Shown one piece after another: positions 7,844 to 17,900 of a stretch of DNA of 64,000 nt (its first letter is position 1; each line of letters begins with the position of its first letter). Both the position numbers and the translations under genes were made by a program. The notes under the pieces are model-generated. The model was not told where the DNA came from, searched no databases, and saw nothing but the letters and a program-made list of their open reading frames with translations. Where the stretch lies: assembly GCF_024509525.1 (NCBI RefSeq), contig NZ_JAMWEM010000001.1, positions 62,001 through 126,000 of the forward strand, read 5' to 3'. This DNA comes from Streptococcus suis. Its GTDB lineage: Bacteria; Bacillota; Bacilli; Lactobacillales; Streptococcaceae.

Positions 7844-10480
7844 TTATTTCGCTTCGTACCAGGTCTGTCCGTCATTTTCATCGGCAATCAGTGGAACAGA
7901 CAAGGCAATAGCTGATTCCATTGTTTCTTTAACAAGGGCTTTTACTGTTTCCAATTCTACTCTTGGTACTTCAAGCACAATCTCATCGTGTACTTGAAGG
8001 AGCATGCGCGTTGACAGGCCTGCTTCTTCAATCGCCTTGTCCAAGTTGATCATGGCTACCTTGAGAATGTCTGCGGCCGACCCTTGAATCGGTGAGTTGA
8101 TGGCTGTCCGCTCTGCAAAATTACGCACATTGAAATTCCGCGAATTGATTTCTGGCAATTCACGACGGCGTTTGTAGATAGTCTCTACAAAGCCTTTATC
8201 ACGTGCCTCACGAACAATGGTTTCCATGTAATTTTTGATACCAGGGAAACGCTCAAAGTAGGTGTCTATATATTCCTTAGCAGCCTTACGGCTAATGCCC
8301 AGGTTGTTGGACAATCCAAAGTCTGAGATACCATAAACCACACCGAAGTTAACGGCCTTTGCATTACGGCGGTCATTTGCTGTCACATCTTCTGCTTTTT
8401 CAATGCCGAAAACCCGCATGGCTGTAGAGGTATGGATATCATCGCCATGCTGGAAGGCCTCGATTAAGTGCTGGTCCTGGGAAATGTGGGCCAAGACCCG
8501 CAATTCAATCTGGGAATAATCCGATGCCAAGAGGACACTGTCCTCAAGCGACGGCACAAAGGCCTTGCGAATCAAGCGCCCTTGTTCTAGACGAACAGGA
8601 ATATTTTGCAAGTTGGGGTCCGTCGAAGATAGGCGACCTGTTTGTGTCAAATCCTGTACATAGCGGGTATGGATCTTACCATCTTCTAAAATGGCATCCT
8701 GCAAGCCGACTACATAAGTTGATTGAAGCTTGGTAATCTGACGGTATTCCAAGATTTTTGAAACAACTGGTGCAATTGGCGCTAATCGTTCTAAGACATC
8801 TACTGCTGTTGAATAGCCTGTCTTGGTTTTCTTGGTATATTCCAACGGTAGTCCCATCTCTTCAAAGAGAACGGTCCCCAACTGTTTTGGAGAGTTGATA
8901 TTGAATTCCTGACCTGCCAACTCATAGATTTCCTTGGTCAGTTGGTCAATCAGGACTTCATTTTCTGCCTGCATGGTCACAAGCGTGTCTTTTTCTACCT
9001 TGATACCTGTAATTTCCATTTTGGCTAGGACATTTGCCAGTGGTAATTCCATATCAAAAAGCAGGGAAATTTGCTGATTTTCTTCCAGTTTTTCTAGCAT
9101 GACTGCCTCTGTCTCAACAAGAACTTGTAGCTTGTTGGCAAGATGAGGGAAGAAATCTTCTCGAGCAGGCAGGGCCAACTTGGCCCCTTTACCGTAGACC
9201 ACCTCATCAGGTGCCAAGCGGGTCTGACCATAGAGATTGGCAATAGTAGTCAGGGTATTGTCCTCGACTGTTGACAAGAGGTACTTGGCCAGACGGCTGT
9301 CAAAGCTTGCCAGTGGCAAGTCCAATCCTTGACGGGCTAGAAGAACTTTACCACGTTTAAAATCATAGGTTTTAACAGGCTGGTTTTCAAGAAATTCACG
9401 CAAGATTGGGCTGTCGAGGAGTTCTGGTCCTCCGACATAGATTTTCTCCTTATCTCCCCAAGCTAAACCAACCAAATCCTCTCGGTGATAATTTTCACCC
9501 AAGATTTCAAAATAGAAAAATTGGTCTGAGTGCAACATTTCCTCTGTAATTTCGGTGACGGTTTGAAATTCGACTGCAGGAAGCTCTTCCTCAGCGCTAG
9601 TTCCCAACTGAGCCCGCAACTGCTTGAAGCCCATGTCATCATAGAATTGTCCTAGTTCTTCTAGTTTTGGACCTTGGTAAACAATATCATCTAGTCCAAT
9701 TTCGATTGGAGCATTGGTGTCGATGGTAGCCAGTGTACGAGATAGGAAGGCCTTCTCCTTATCCGCAATCAGGTTTTCTTTCATCTTAGAAGCCTTCATG
9801 CTATCGATGTTTTCGTAAATGCCGTCCAGAGACCCATGTTCAATCAGGAGTTTCAGGCCTGTCTTTTCACCGATTTTGGTCACGCCAGGGATATTATCGG
9901 ACTTATCGCCCATGAGGGCCTTGAGGTCGATAAACTGAGCAGGAGTGATACCCATTTTTTCCATGAGGTAGGCTGGGGTAAATTCTTCGAATTCGGCTAC
10001 GCCTTTCTTGGAAATCTCGACTACGGTGTTCTCATCAGTCAGCTGGATCAAATCCTTATCACCGCTAACAATGGTCACATCGAAGGGAATGTCTGTCCGC
10101 TCTGCCATTTTGTCCAAGGTACCGATAATATCATCTGCCTCGTACTGAGCAAGCTCATAGTGCTGAATCCCCATGGCATCCAGCATTTGACGGATAAAGG
10201 GGAACTGCTCGCGGAACTCGTCAGGCGTCTTGGCCCGGCCCGCCTTGTAATCAGCGTACATCTCAGTACGGAAGGTGGTCTTGCCTGCGTCAAAAGCCAC
10301 CAAGATGTGGGTCGGCTCAATCCGCTTCATCATGTGGTCCAGCATGAGGTTGAAGCCGTAAATGGCGTTGGTATGCAGACCGTTGGCATTCTTGAAGCGG
10401 TCAATTTGATTATAAAGTGCAAAGAAGGCACGGAAGGCTACGGAAGAGCCATCGATGAGTAATAATTTATTTTTTTTCAT
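7844..10480 (-). CDS. polA: DNA polymerase I
   Basis: Repair and Okazaki-fragment polymerase, 878 residues. Order: 5' nuclease domain (about 1-290, with LLIDGSSVAFRAFFAL and MGDKSDNIPGV), a 3'-5' exonuclease-like domain (about 310-470), and the polymerase domain with motif A DYSQIELRVLAHIS, motif B RRNAKAVNFGVVYGIS and motif C QVHDEIVLEV. The exonuclease-like domain lacks the metal-binding acids (FYFEIL where the active family has DTE), so proofreading is probably absent. ATG 10480 has no Shine-Dalgarno; TATAAT ends only 6 nt before it, suggesting a leaderless message. A terminator upstream separates it from the next gene. Confidence 0.97.
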   Translation of the reverse strand: MKKNKLLLIDGSSVAFRAFFALYNQIDRFKNANGLHTNAIYGFNLMLDHMMKRIEPTHILVAFDAGKTTFRTEMYADYKAGRAKTPDEFREQFPFIRQMLDAMGIQHYELAQYEADDIIGTLDKMAERTDIPFDVTIVSGDKDLIQLTDENTVVEISKKGVAEFEEFTPAYLMEKMGITPAQFIDLKALMGDKSDNIPGVTKIGEKTGLKLLIEHGSLDGIYENIDSMKASKMKENLIADKEKAFLSRTLATIDTNAPIEIGLDDIVYQGPKLEELGQFYDDMGFKQLRAQLGTSAEEELPAVEFQTVTEITEEMLHSDQFFYFEILGENYHREDLVGLAWGDKEKIYVGGPELLDSPILREFLENQPVKTYDFKRGKVLLARQGLDLPLASFDSRLAKYLLSTVEDNTLTTIANLYGQTRLAPDEVVYGKGAKLALPAREDFFPHLANKLQVLVETEAVMLEKLEENQQISLLFDMELPLANVLAKMEITGIKVEKDTLVTMQAENEVLIDQLTKEIYELAGQEFNINSPKQLGTVLFEEMGLPLEYTKKTKTGYSTAVDVLERLAPIAPVVSKILEYRQITKLQSTYVVGLQDAILEDGKIHTRYVQDLTQTGRLSSTDPNLQNIPVRLEQGRLIRKAFVPSLEDSVLLASDYSQIELRVLAHISQDQHLIEAFQHGDDIHTSTAMRVFGIEKAEDVTANDRRNAKAVNFGVVYGISDFGLSNNLGISRKAAKEYIDTYFERFPGIKNYMETIVREARDKGFVETIYKRRRELPEINSRNFNVRNFAERTAINSPIQGSAADILKVAMINLDKAIEEAGLSTRMLLQVHDEIVLEVPRVELETVKALVKETMESAIALSVPLIADENDGQTWYEAK

Positions 10481-10492
10481 GTTTCTATTATA
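10480..10492 (-). promoter_or_regulatory. Extended -10 promoter abutting the polA start
   Basis: TGCTATAAT with its hexamer at 10487-10492 (minus strand) ends 6 nt before the ATG at 10480. The usual transcription start would be the A of the start codon or within a base of it. No purine-rich ribosome site is present. Confidence 0.55.
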
Positions 10493-10538
10493 GCATGGAT
10501 AGGGAAGATTTGTGGGGGTTGGAGGGCTGGAATAACAG

Positions 10539-10566
10539 AAAATCCCAGTCAGTGACTAGGATTTTT
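10539..10566 (-). terminator. Terminator of the DUF308-type gene
   Basis: An imperfect 12-bp stem (AAAATCCCAGTC with GACTAGGATTTT) overlaps the end of the reading frame and separates it from polA. Confidence 0.65.
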
Positions 10567-11863
10567 CTTTTCGATAATAAATGTTCTTTGCGACTACTAA
10601 ACTATGTGGCTTTTCAAATTCTTGATCCAGATAAGATTGGTAGGTTCCGGGTGCGATAAATCCACGCATACCAAGTATATCGGTTCCAGCTTGTCCAATC
10701 ACAGAATCAGCCAGAAGAACGCAATTAGTAGATAGGACGAAATAGGTTTTAAATTTAGACTTTCTAAATTTGAATAATTCCGCATGTATTGCCTCTTTCA
10801 TTCGATAGGCATACATTTCAATCGGCTGTCCATCGGCTGTTTTAGATACTTTTTCAGGGCTTGGGGTCCAAGAGATGAGTAGGCTGTCAATTTCAGCCAA
10901 TCGAGCCTCAACCGCTTCTTCCTGTTCAGGTGTCAGGCTTAACTGATAGCCCAACATAGTCATACCTTCTTGGTTACAAAAATCAATATAGGCCTGACGC
11001 TCAGCTTTAAACAAGACTCCATCACCAATCGCACCACCCAAACGCTCAGACAGGACATCGTATGAACCATAACCATAAACCTGCCCTTTGTAACTCAAAT
11101 CAACATGTCCAACTGCTCCGAACCCTTCTTCTCCAACGTGTACAAAGACTTCTAATGCTGGAAGCTCCGCAATTTCTTTGTGGCGGTTGTAGATAGACTG
11201 AGCCGTTTGTCCCTTATTATCCGCCAAGTAATCATTGACTTTTTGCAGGGTCATCCGTGGTACAAGGGCTGCAAGGAACAAGGGGAGGGTTAGGCGGACA
11301 TGACGTTTTAGACTCTGTTGCTCGATTGCTTCTTCAAACAGGAAGCCATCACGCAGATTTGTCACTCCGTATAATATCAAATAGCCACCAATCACCAGGG
11401 CTTGTAGAACCAACTGGGTCGCTGAAGCAAACAAGGAAGCACAGCCAATGATGGTCAACCATATTCCATCCATCAGAAAGCGAATCCGTGGCTGTACCCC
11501 ATCTTTTCGATATAGGTAAAAAGTGATAAAATTGATGACTGCTGTGAACAGTTGACAGACACCAATAAAAACAGCAATCAAATAAAGGGGAATCTGAAAA
11601 GCCAAGTCAAAACTAGCCAAACAGCCAAATAAAACAGCCTTGCCAATCAAAACAGGTAAGCTCTCGCTGGACTTCCGTTTTTTGATGAGAATCATCCCCA
11701 ACTCATAGAGGGCCAGGAAAAACAAAATAGCATTGACAAACCGTAGCACCAAGGCAGGGAATTGCCAGCCAGCTATCACAAAACCAAGTCCAAAAACAAT
11801 CAAAAGCAAGCCTTGACCGACTAGTTTGCGTCCAGTTAATCCTAATTCACTTAATTTTTTCAT
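10556..11863 (-). CDS. DUF308 (HdeD-like) membrane protein with a C-terminal soluble domain
   Basis: 435 residues. The first half (about 15-190) has six or so membrane segments with the small-residue pattern of HdeD/DUF308 proteins. The second half (about 215-435) is soluble and begins LEVFVHVGEEGFGAVGHVDL, later FVLSTNCVLLADSV and GTYQSYLDQEF. An early His and a late Cys in TNC recall permuted papain-like (NlpC/P60, YiiX, LRAT) folds, but this is only pattern reading. ATG 11863 has no Shine-Dalgarno; TATACT ends 6 nt upstream (extended TGATATACT), a second candidate leaderless start. Function unknown. Confidence 0.7.
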   Translation of the reverse strand: MKKLSELGLTGRKLVGQGLLLIVFGLGFVIAGWQFPALVLRFVNAILFFLALYELGMILIKKRKSSESLPVLIGKAVLFGCLASFDLAFQIPLYLIAVFIGVCQLFTAVINFITFYLYRKDGVQPRIRFLMDGIWLTIIGCASLFASATQLVLQALVIGGYLILYGVTNLRDGFLFEEAIEQQSLKRHVRLTLPLFLAALVPRMTLQKVNDYLADNKGQTAQSIYNRHKEIAELPALEVFVHVGEEGFGAVGHVDLSYKGQVYGYGSYDVLSERLGGAIGDGVLFKAERQAYIDFCNQEGMTMLGYQLSLTPEQEEAVEARLAEIDSLLISWTPSPEKVSKTADGQPIEMYAYRMKEAIHAELFKFRKSKFKTYFVLSTNCVLLADSVIGQAGTDILGMRGFIAPGTYQSYLDQEFEKPHSLVVAKNIYYRKEKS

Positions 11864-11875
11864 ATAAAGAGTATA
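11863..11875 (-). promoter_or_regulatory. Extended -10 promoter abutting the DUF308 gene start
   Basis: TGATATACT, hexamer at 11870-11875 (minus strand), ends 6 nt before the ATG. Same geometry as polA and cpoA. No -35 match at 17 bp. Confidence 0.45.
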
Positions 11876-11973
11876 TCACAATTTCTCTCAATGCTGCTTC
11901 AAAGATTTTTCTTAGTTAAAAAGTCTGAGGAGCATGGCAATTACACATGATAATTGATTACAGTATAGTTGAT

Positions 11974-12240
11974 AAGGCTGATTAACTTGCTTATTTTTTA
12001 TAGCGCGCTTGCAAAAAAAAAAGTATGTTACATTAGGAACAGAGCCATTGCTCCTGACAGTCAGATACCGTATAGGCTTTAAGGCTGATTAACTTGCTTA
12101 TTTTTTATGGCACGCTTGCAAAAAAAAAAGTATGTTACATTAGGAACAGAGCCATTGCTCCTGACAGTCAGATACCGTATAGGCTTTAAGGATGGTTAGC
12201 TTGCTTATTTTTTTATGGTGCGCTTGCAAAAACCAATAAA
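11974..12240. repeat. Tandem 107-bp repeats before the glycosyltransferase-adhesin genes
   Basis: Two near-identical full copies start at 11974 and 12081, and a third, diverged partial copy starts at 12188. Each full copy contains a T-rich tract, GCGCTTGC or GCACGCTTGC-like sequence followed by exactly ten A residues, then ACATTAGGAACAGAG and GTCAGATACCGTATAGGC. They fill most of the 470-bp gap before 12334. Unequal crossing-over could change copy number, and the A10 tracts could slip, so the downstream operon may vary in expression. Confidence 0.85.
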
Positions 12241-12333
12241 TTATACTAAATTAGGAGCATAGTTGAAATACCCTCCAATAGCTAATTGCTCTATTGGTAG
12301 ATGAGATAGAAAGGAAAGGTAGAACAACTTAAG

Positions 12334-13284
12334 ATGAGCGACAGAGTCAGTGCTAGTATTGGCAAATGTGCAACACAGCCACTTATTTCCCTCATCATTC
12401 CTATTTACAATGGTGAAAAATATATTGATCGTTGCTTGTCATCAATCCAAGTGCAGACATATGAACACATTGAAGTGCTCTGCATTGTGAATGGCTCAAC
12501 AGATCAATCGCAGGAACTGGTCCAAGAATGGGCTAATAAGGATAACCGTATCCATCTCGTTCTATCTGAAAAGGCTGACCTTGGAACTGCCTGTAACATT
12601 GGTATTCGTAAAGCCAAGGGTGACTATATCAGTTTTGTCGATGTGGATGACTGGGTCACACCAAACTACATAGAAGAGCTCGTAAAAGGGGTTGAAAAGG
12701 GCTATCGCATTTGCAAGTCGAATTTCGTTTTCTATTATGGGATAAACAACCGAATTGCCTATACAGGAAAGGTGGAGCAAGCAGTCTCCATCCGTGGAGC
12801 AACCTGGTTACTCCCCCTACGCCCAACTGCACTCTACGATAAGACCTTATTTGAAGACCTAGCCTATCTAGAAGATAGCTATTATGAAGATTTGTCCCTT
12901 TGGCCGATTTTAGTTGCTAAAGCAGGGGAGATTTACTATATCAATCAAGTCTTATATTACTATGACCAGACAAATGAAAGTTCCATCATGACTGTCGTCG
13001 ATGAGCGTCATTTAATTCTAGACAAAGTATTTCAGTTTATCTTTTCCCACCTTACTCCTGAAATGGACCAAGAAATCAATCTCCTGATTACCACTCTCTT
13101 TATTCAGACATTTTGGACTGCCCAGATTCAATATATCCCTCAAAATGAGGTTGGTAATGCTTATCTAAAGCGAGTCCAAAAGGTCATTGCCAATCGCTTG
13201 ATTGGTTACTATTATATCATCGATCAACTACCGCTCGATAAAAAAAGAAAACAATTAATGATAGATTTTTACAAATCTGCCTAG
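12334..13284 (+). CDS. Family 2 glycosyltransferase
   Basis: A cytoplasmic GT-A fold glycosyltransferase of 316 residues. The N-terminal LISLIIPIYNGEKYIDRCLSS and the metal-binding DVDD in SFVDVDDWVTPNYIEEL (about residue 108) are typical. The C-terminal half is helical with no membrane segment. It lies 18 nt upstream of the LPXTG protein gene on the same strand, so they probably form an operon. Glycosylation of that Ser-rich protein is a reasonable inference, since such pairs occur in Gram-positive bacteria, but wall-polysaccharide modification is possible. Start at 12334 follows a weak AAAGG. Confidence 0.8.
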   Translation: MSDRVSASIGKCATQPLISLIIPIYNGEKYIDRCLSSIQVQTYEHIEVLCIVNGSTDQSQELVQEWANKDNRIHLVLSEKADLGTACNIGIRKAKGDYISFVDVDDWVTPNYIEELVKGVEKGYRICKSNFVFYYGINNRIAYTGKVEQAVSIRGATWLLPLRPTALYDKTLFEDLAYLEDSYYEDLSLWPILVAKAGEIYYINQVLYYYDQTNESSIMTVVDERHLILDKVFQFIFSHLTPEMDQEINLLITTLFIQTFWTAQIQYIPQNEVGNAYLKRVQKVIANRLIGYYYIIDQLPLDKKRKQLMIDFYKSA

Positions 13285-13302
13285 AAAAGGAATGATATTG
13301 CA

Positions 13303-14847
13303 ATGAAAAAACGTACACACTATAGTATCCGCAAGACAAAATGGGGAACTGCCTCTCTTGCACTTGGAACTTCGCTTCTGCTCGCAACTGCTAATGCCAC
13401 TACAGTTCTTGCGGAAACTGTTACGCTAACTCCAGACGAGCAGACAAAGCTCGACACTTTCTTAGGTAACCAACCAAGCCATGGGGAACGAACTAGCCTT
13501 GGTAAGGCCAGTCTAGTACCTACTCCAAACAATTACACATTCCCTGGTATTGATAACTATACATCTTACTTTTTAACAGGGAAAAAAGTGAGTCTACTCA
13601 ACAACAACCCTTTTACCGTCTCTGAACATCTCCCTCCCTATAGCCGACGCCAAGCTGTCTTTAAAGATCCAGATTCTGTCGAACTCTATGAATTTATAAA
13701 CCCGTTCTCAGAGTCGTATAATTCCAATGTCTATTTCATAAAACAGGCAACCGTTATCTATTTAGATGACAACTCTGAAGAAACATTTGAGAATATCAAA
13801 TTTGATAGAGATGGACCAACATTTACTAATTATTCTTCTGAATTTTCTTGGAATATCCCTATAGAAAAAAATGATTCTCGTTTTGAATTTAATTTAAGAC
13901 CGCTTTTCTTACAGCAAGGTAGTGGCTATTGGGAATTCGCTATTTCTCTTAAAGAGGATGTCCCTTATGAAACCATTGTTACGATTGATGAAGAATTGAA
14001 AACTGGGCAAATCAGCGAAGATTCAGCTGGCTCTCAAGGGACAGCCATTATCAAATTAAGTGTTTGGGATTATTTTTACAAAGTTAACAACGGGAACTAC
14101 CAAGAATTTACTTCTGACCGCATCTATAACGATGTTGTGAATGCCTATGGTAGTGTAATCAATGCAATTGATACAGGAAAAATAAATGAAAGTACCGAGT
14201 TCGATTGGGGACGAACTGTTACTGATGGCTATTCTAGAGGTAATTCGAATAATCGGCAACTCCGTGTCGGTATTGACTACACCAGATTCATCACAGAAGA
14301 TGGTACAGAGCTTGCACCAAAAGAGTATGGATTGACTGAGTCTAAAAGCTTTGCAGGCTATAAACTAGCTGAAACTCGGGAAGAATCAAACGGTGGCCGC
14401 ACCTACGGTGACCGCACCTACGTTTATAAGGTGACCCCACCATCAAGTTCTAGCTCGACTACTTCAAGTTCATCTTCAGAATCAACTTCGACGTCTACTT
14501 CAACTTCCAGCTCATCTTCAGATTCAACTTTACCTTCAACTTCTAACTCATCTCCCGATTCGACTTTACCTTCAACTTCTAACTCATCTCCCGATTCGAC
14601 TTTACCTTCAACTTCTAACTCATCTCCCGATTCGACTTTACCTTCAACTTCTAACTCATCTTCTGATTCGACTTTACCTTCAACAGACCTACCAGGTTCA
14701 ACCATCCTCCCTGTATCTTCAGGCAAACGTTCATCTGTCCTACCAAGTACCGGTGTTGTAGGCTCTGTTGGATTGGTTGTTCTTGGACTGGGCGTCCTAG
14801 CTGGAACCCTTACATGGAGAGGCAAGGGCCAAAAACGTAGTAAGTAG
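13303..14847 (+). CDS. LPXTG-anchored surface protein with Ser-rich repeats
   Basis: A sortase-anchored wall protein of 514 residues. It begins with a YSIRK-type signal peptide (YSIRKTKWGTASLALG), followed by about 350 residues of unrecognised, Tyr- and Asn-rich ectodomain. A Ser/Thr stalk (about 380-470) includes four 12-residue units PSTSNSSPDSTL. It ends with LPSTG, a hydrophobic helix and a basic tail KGQKRSK. ATG 13303 follows AAAAGGAATG. It shares a transcript with the upstream glycosyltransferase and ends at a strong terminator. A host-binding role is likely but not shown by sequence. Confidence 0.9.
   Translation: MKKRTHYSIRKTKWGTASLALGTSLLLATANATTVLAETVTLTPDEQTKLDTFLGNQPSHGERTSLGKASLVPTPNNYTFPGIDNYTSYFLTGKKVSLLNNNPFTVSEHLPPYSRRQAVFKDPDSVELYEFINPFSESYNSNVYFIKQATVIYLDDNSEETFENIKFDRDGPTFTNYSSEFSWNIPIEKNDSRFEFNLRPLFLQQGSGYWEFAISLKEDVPYETIVTIDEELKTGQISEDSAGSQGTAIIKLSVWDYFYKVNNGNYQEFTSDRIYNDVVNAYGSVINAIDTGKINESTEFDWGRTVTDGYSRGNSNNRQLRVGIDYTRFITEDGTELAPKEYGLTESKSFAGYKLAETREESNGGRTYGDRTYVYKVTPPSSSSSTTSSSSSESTSTSTSTSSSSSDSTLPSTSNSSPDSTLPSTSNSSPDSTLPSTSNSSPDSTLPSTSNSSSDSTLPSTDLPGSTILPVSSGKRSSVLPSTGVVGSVGLVVLGLGVLAGTLTWRGKGQKRSK
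14527..14682 (+). repeat. 36-bp in-frame repeats in the surface protein stalk
   Basis: Units start at 14527, 14563, 14599 and 14635 with a partial fifth at 14671, and are almost identical at DNA level. Near-perfect identity suggests recent expansion, so stalk length is likely to differ among strains. Confidence 0.9.
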
Positions 14848-14879
14848 ACATCAATTGTGAAACATACTCGCTCCTAACA

Positions 14880-14918
14880 CAAAAAGACAAACGCTACAAT
14901 GAGTGTTTGTCTTTTTTA
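14880..14918 (+). terminator. Terminator after the LPXTG gene
   Basis: Stem AAAAAGACAAAC with GTTTGTCTTTTTT, loop about 14 nt, T-run at the end. It can also act for the convergent ABC permease gene. Confidence 0.85.
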
Positions 14919-14941
14919 GTGCATAAGCTGGTAATTATCTC

Positions 14942-17900
14942 TTATTCTACTGACTTGAGCGCTTCCAGCATATCCACCTTCCGCAAGGTGCGGTTGACAT
15001 ACCAGCCCAGACCCGTCAGGATACCTGCGATTGCCAGAATCGGAATCAGATAAACCTCTACCGTCACACTTGGATTAAAGATGATGACCGTCGAGCCAAT
15101 CATCTCCAACAAGACTCGGTGAAGGAGGATACCGCCACAAAGTCCTGCTCCCATCCCAATCAAGGAAAGGACAATAGTTTCACGGTAGATGTAAAGAGTT
15201 ACCTCACGGTTATGGAAACCCAGCACTTTTATGGTCGAAAGCTCCCGAATCCGCTCGGCCACATTGATGTTGGTCAGATTATAAAGGATGACCAGCCCCA
15301 GCAGAATAGACAGGACCACCAGAATAATCATAATGGACTGGAGGGAGCCCGCCACCGTCTCCAGCATGGCAATCAAGGAGCGATTCTGCACCAGGGCCGC
15401 GACGCCTTTTTGGGACAATAGCTGAGCTGCCAAGTCTTGACTCTTGCTGGTAGAAGACGGCGAGAGCTTAACCAAGTTGGCATTGGCCTGATAGACCTGA
15501 CCTGTTGCTTCCTCATAATAAGCAGCTGTCATATAGATAAAATGACCTGCGTAGAGTTCAGAAACCCCTGCTACTTTTACAGTGACTGGCTGTTGGTCAA
15601 TGGTCAAGGTCAAGCTATCTCCTGCTGTGACACCGTAGAGACTGGCTAATTTCTTAGACAGGATAATGCCTGTGTTGGTCAGGCTCAGCTTTTCTCCACT
15701 TTCTGCCTGACGGAGTTGGATATAGTCGGACAAATCCATTTTCTCGGTGACTAAAAGACTGATTGTCAAGGCTTGATTGAGTCCGTCTATCTCTTCTGTC
15801 AGCTGCTCATAGGCGATAGGGAGGTAGGAGGCAACTGCCTGAGAAGTGAGAATGTCATCAACTGCTTTCTTTTCTGCCTCAGAAGCTCTGCTATTGTCCA
15901 CCACAATCATATCGTACTGCATGATGTCGCCAAACTGCCTGTCCACCACGCCTGATATGGAGGAACGGATGCCCAGCCCGCCAAAGAGGAGGGCGACGGA
16001 TCCCGCCACGCCAAAAATGGTCATGAACATCCGCTTCTTGTAGCGGAAGATGTTGCGGGCGGTCACCTTGTGGGTGAAGCTGAGGCGGTTCCAGATGAAC
16101 GGCAGTCTTTCCAAGAGAATGGTAGAGCCTTGAACGGGAGGTTTGGGTAGGAGGAGGCTGGCAGGCTTTTCTTTGAGTTCCTTGCGGGCGACCAGATAGG
16201 CCGGCAGGACCGCAGAGAGTAGGGCAAAGACCAGAGCCAGCAGGATCCAGAGGGGGTAAAAGTGGAGTGTGGCATCTCCGATGACCATGCTTTTTGTAAT
16301 GATAGCACTAATCATAGGCGAGAGAACAAAGTTCCCTGCCAGAATACCCACCAGGGTCCCTGCTAGTCCAGCGACCAGACCGTAGAGGACGAACTTGGTC
16401 ATGATTTGGCGATTGGTGTAACCCAAAGCCTTGAAGAGACCTGATCTGGTCCGCTCTTCGTCAACAAAGCGGGTCATGGTTGTGAAGGTAACAAGGGCTG
16501 CGACCAGATAGAGTACAACTGGGAAGATGTTGCCAACCGCAGCGATACTGCCTGTGGCATTCTTATAGGTTGTATAGCCGTCACCACCTGGCAGGGTTGA
16601 GCGGGTATAGGTCTGGTAGTTGGGCTCTTCCAGATTATCTAGGTCTGACTGGGCTTGGCTGATTTCCGCTTCTGCTTTGGCTTTTTCTTGGTCAAAGTCT
16701 GTTTGAGCTTGGGTCAGTTGATTCTCTGCTTGACTAAGCTGGCTTGCTTGGTTAGTCAACTCTTGCTTGGCTTCTTCTAACTGAGCAAAACCAGATTGGT
16801 AACTAGCCAAGCCTGTCTGGTACTGACTTTCTCCTGACTGATACTGGACTAAGCCTTTTTGGTACTGCTCTAGGCCTGATTGATAGAGGGTATAACTACT
16901 TTGGTAGGTAGCTAATCCTGCCTGATACTCCTGCTCTTTTTCTTGATAAAGTTGATAACCAGCCTGGTAAGCAGCTTGGGCTTGGTTAAAATCAGCCAAG
17001 GCCTGATCCAGTCTGTTCTTTTCGGCATCTAACGTTGATTGAGCAGCAAGAAGATCGGGATAGTCTGACAGGGTTTGTCCAGGTTGCACAGTAGCTGCAA
17101 TTTGCTGGTCCAAGGCTTGTTGGGCCTGGTACCAAGCTGCCTGTCCTGCTGAAATATCCGCCGCCACTTGATCCAATTGACTTTTGGTCTGTTCTAATTG
17201 CGACTTAGTTTCTTTCAAGGCTTGTACAGCTTGGTCTAGCTGGTCCTTGCTGGATGCTAGTTCTTGACCACTAGCATCCAGTTGGGTTTTGTTTGCCACC
17301 AATGCTGCCTTGGCTTGTGCTAGGCTTTCTTTGGTTTGATCTAGCTGGACTTTGGCTACGGTCAGTTCAGCTTCTTTATCCAGCAATTGGGCTTTAGCAG
17401 TCGCTAGCTGGTCTTGCCCTGCTTGCAGGTCTGCTCTGCTATTAGCCAACTGAGCCGCTCCTTCTACTAGGTCGTCCTTAGCTGTGTCGACTTCCTGCTG
17501 ACCTGTCGCAATCTCATCCCAGCCTTGTGCTTGGATACGAGCCAAACGAGCTTGACCATTATCAGCTAAGAGTCGATCTAACTCTTCCTGATAAGTAGCC
17601 ACTTTCCTCTCATAGCTGGCTTCGTAGTAGGGGAGAGCCTCCAAATCATCATAAGACAGGCGGGCAATCATATAGACCTCGGAGTCAAAGACGGTCGGAT
17701 CCACCAGGGCATAACCAGCTAGCTGACCATTACCACTGGAAGCCAGCCCCATGGTGACATTGTCCCATATTTCTGGCGAGGTGATGATGCCGACTAGGGT
17801 AAAGCTGGTCTTGGTCAGGACTGTCCCATTCTTAGCTGGCTCGGTCAGCTTGATTTGGTCCCCTATTTTGTAGCCCTGAGCCACGGAAGGCGAGAGGGCG

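Noticed and set aside
9836..10462. A 208-codon plus-strand frame opposite polA
   Set aside because: It is a shadow of the polA coding strand, with no ribosome site and no recognisable domain.
14424..14825. A 133-codon minus-strand frame rich in Glu and Val
   Set aside because: It is the antisense of the Ser-rich repeats of the LPXTG gene; its repetitive sequence just mirrors them.
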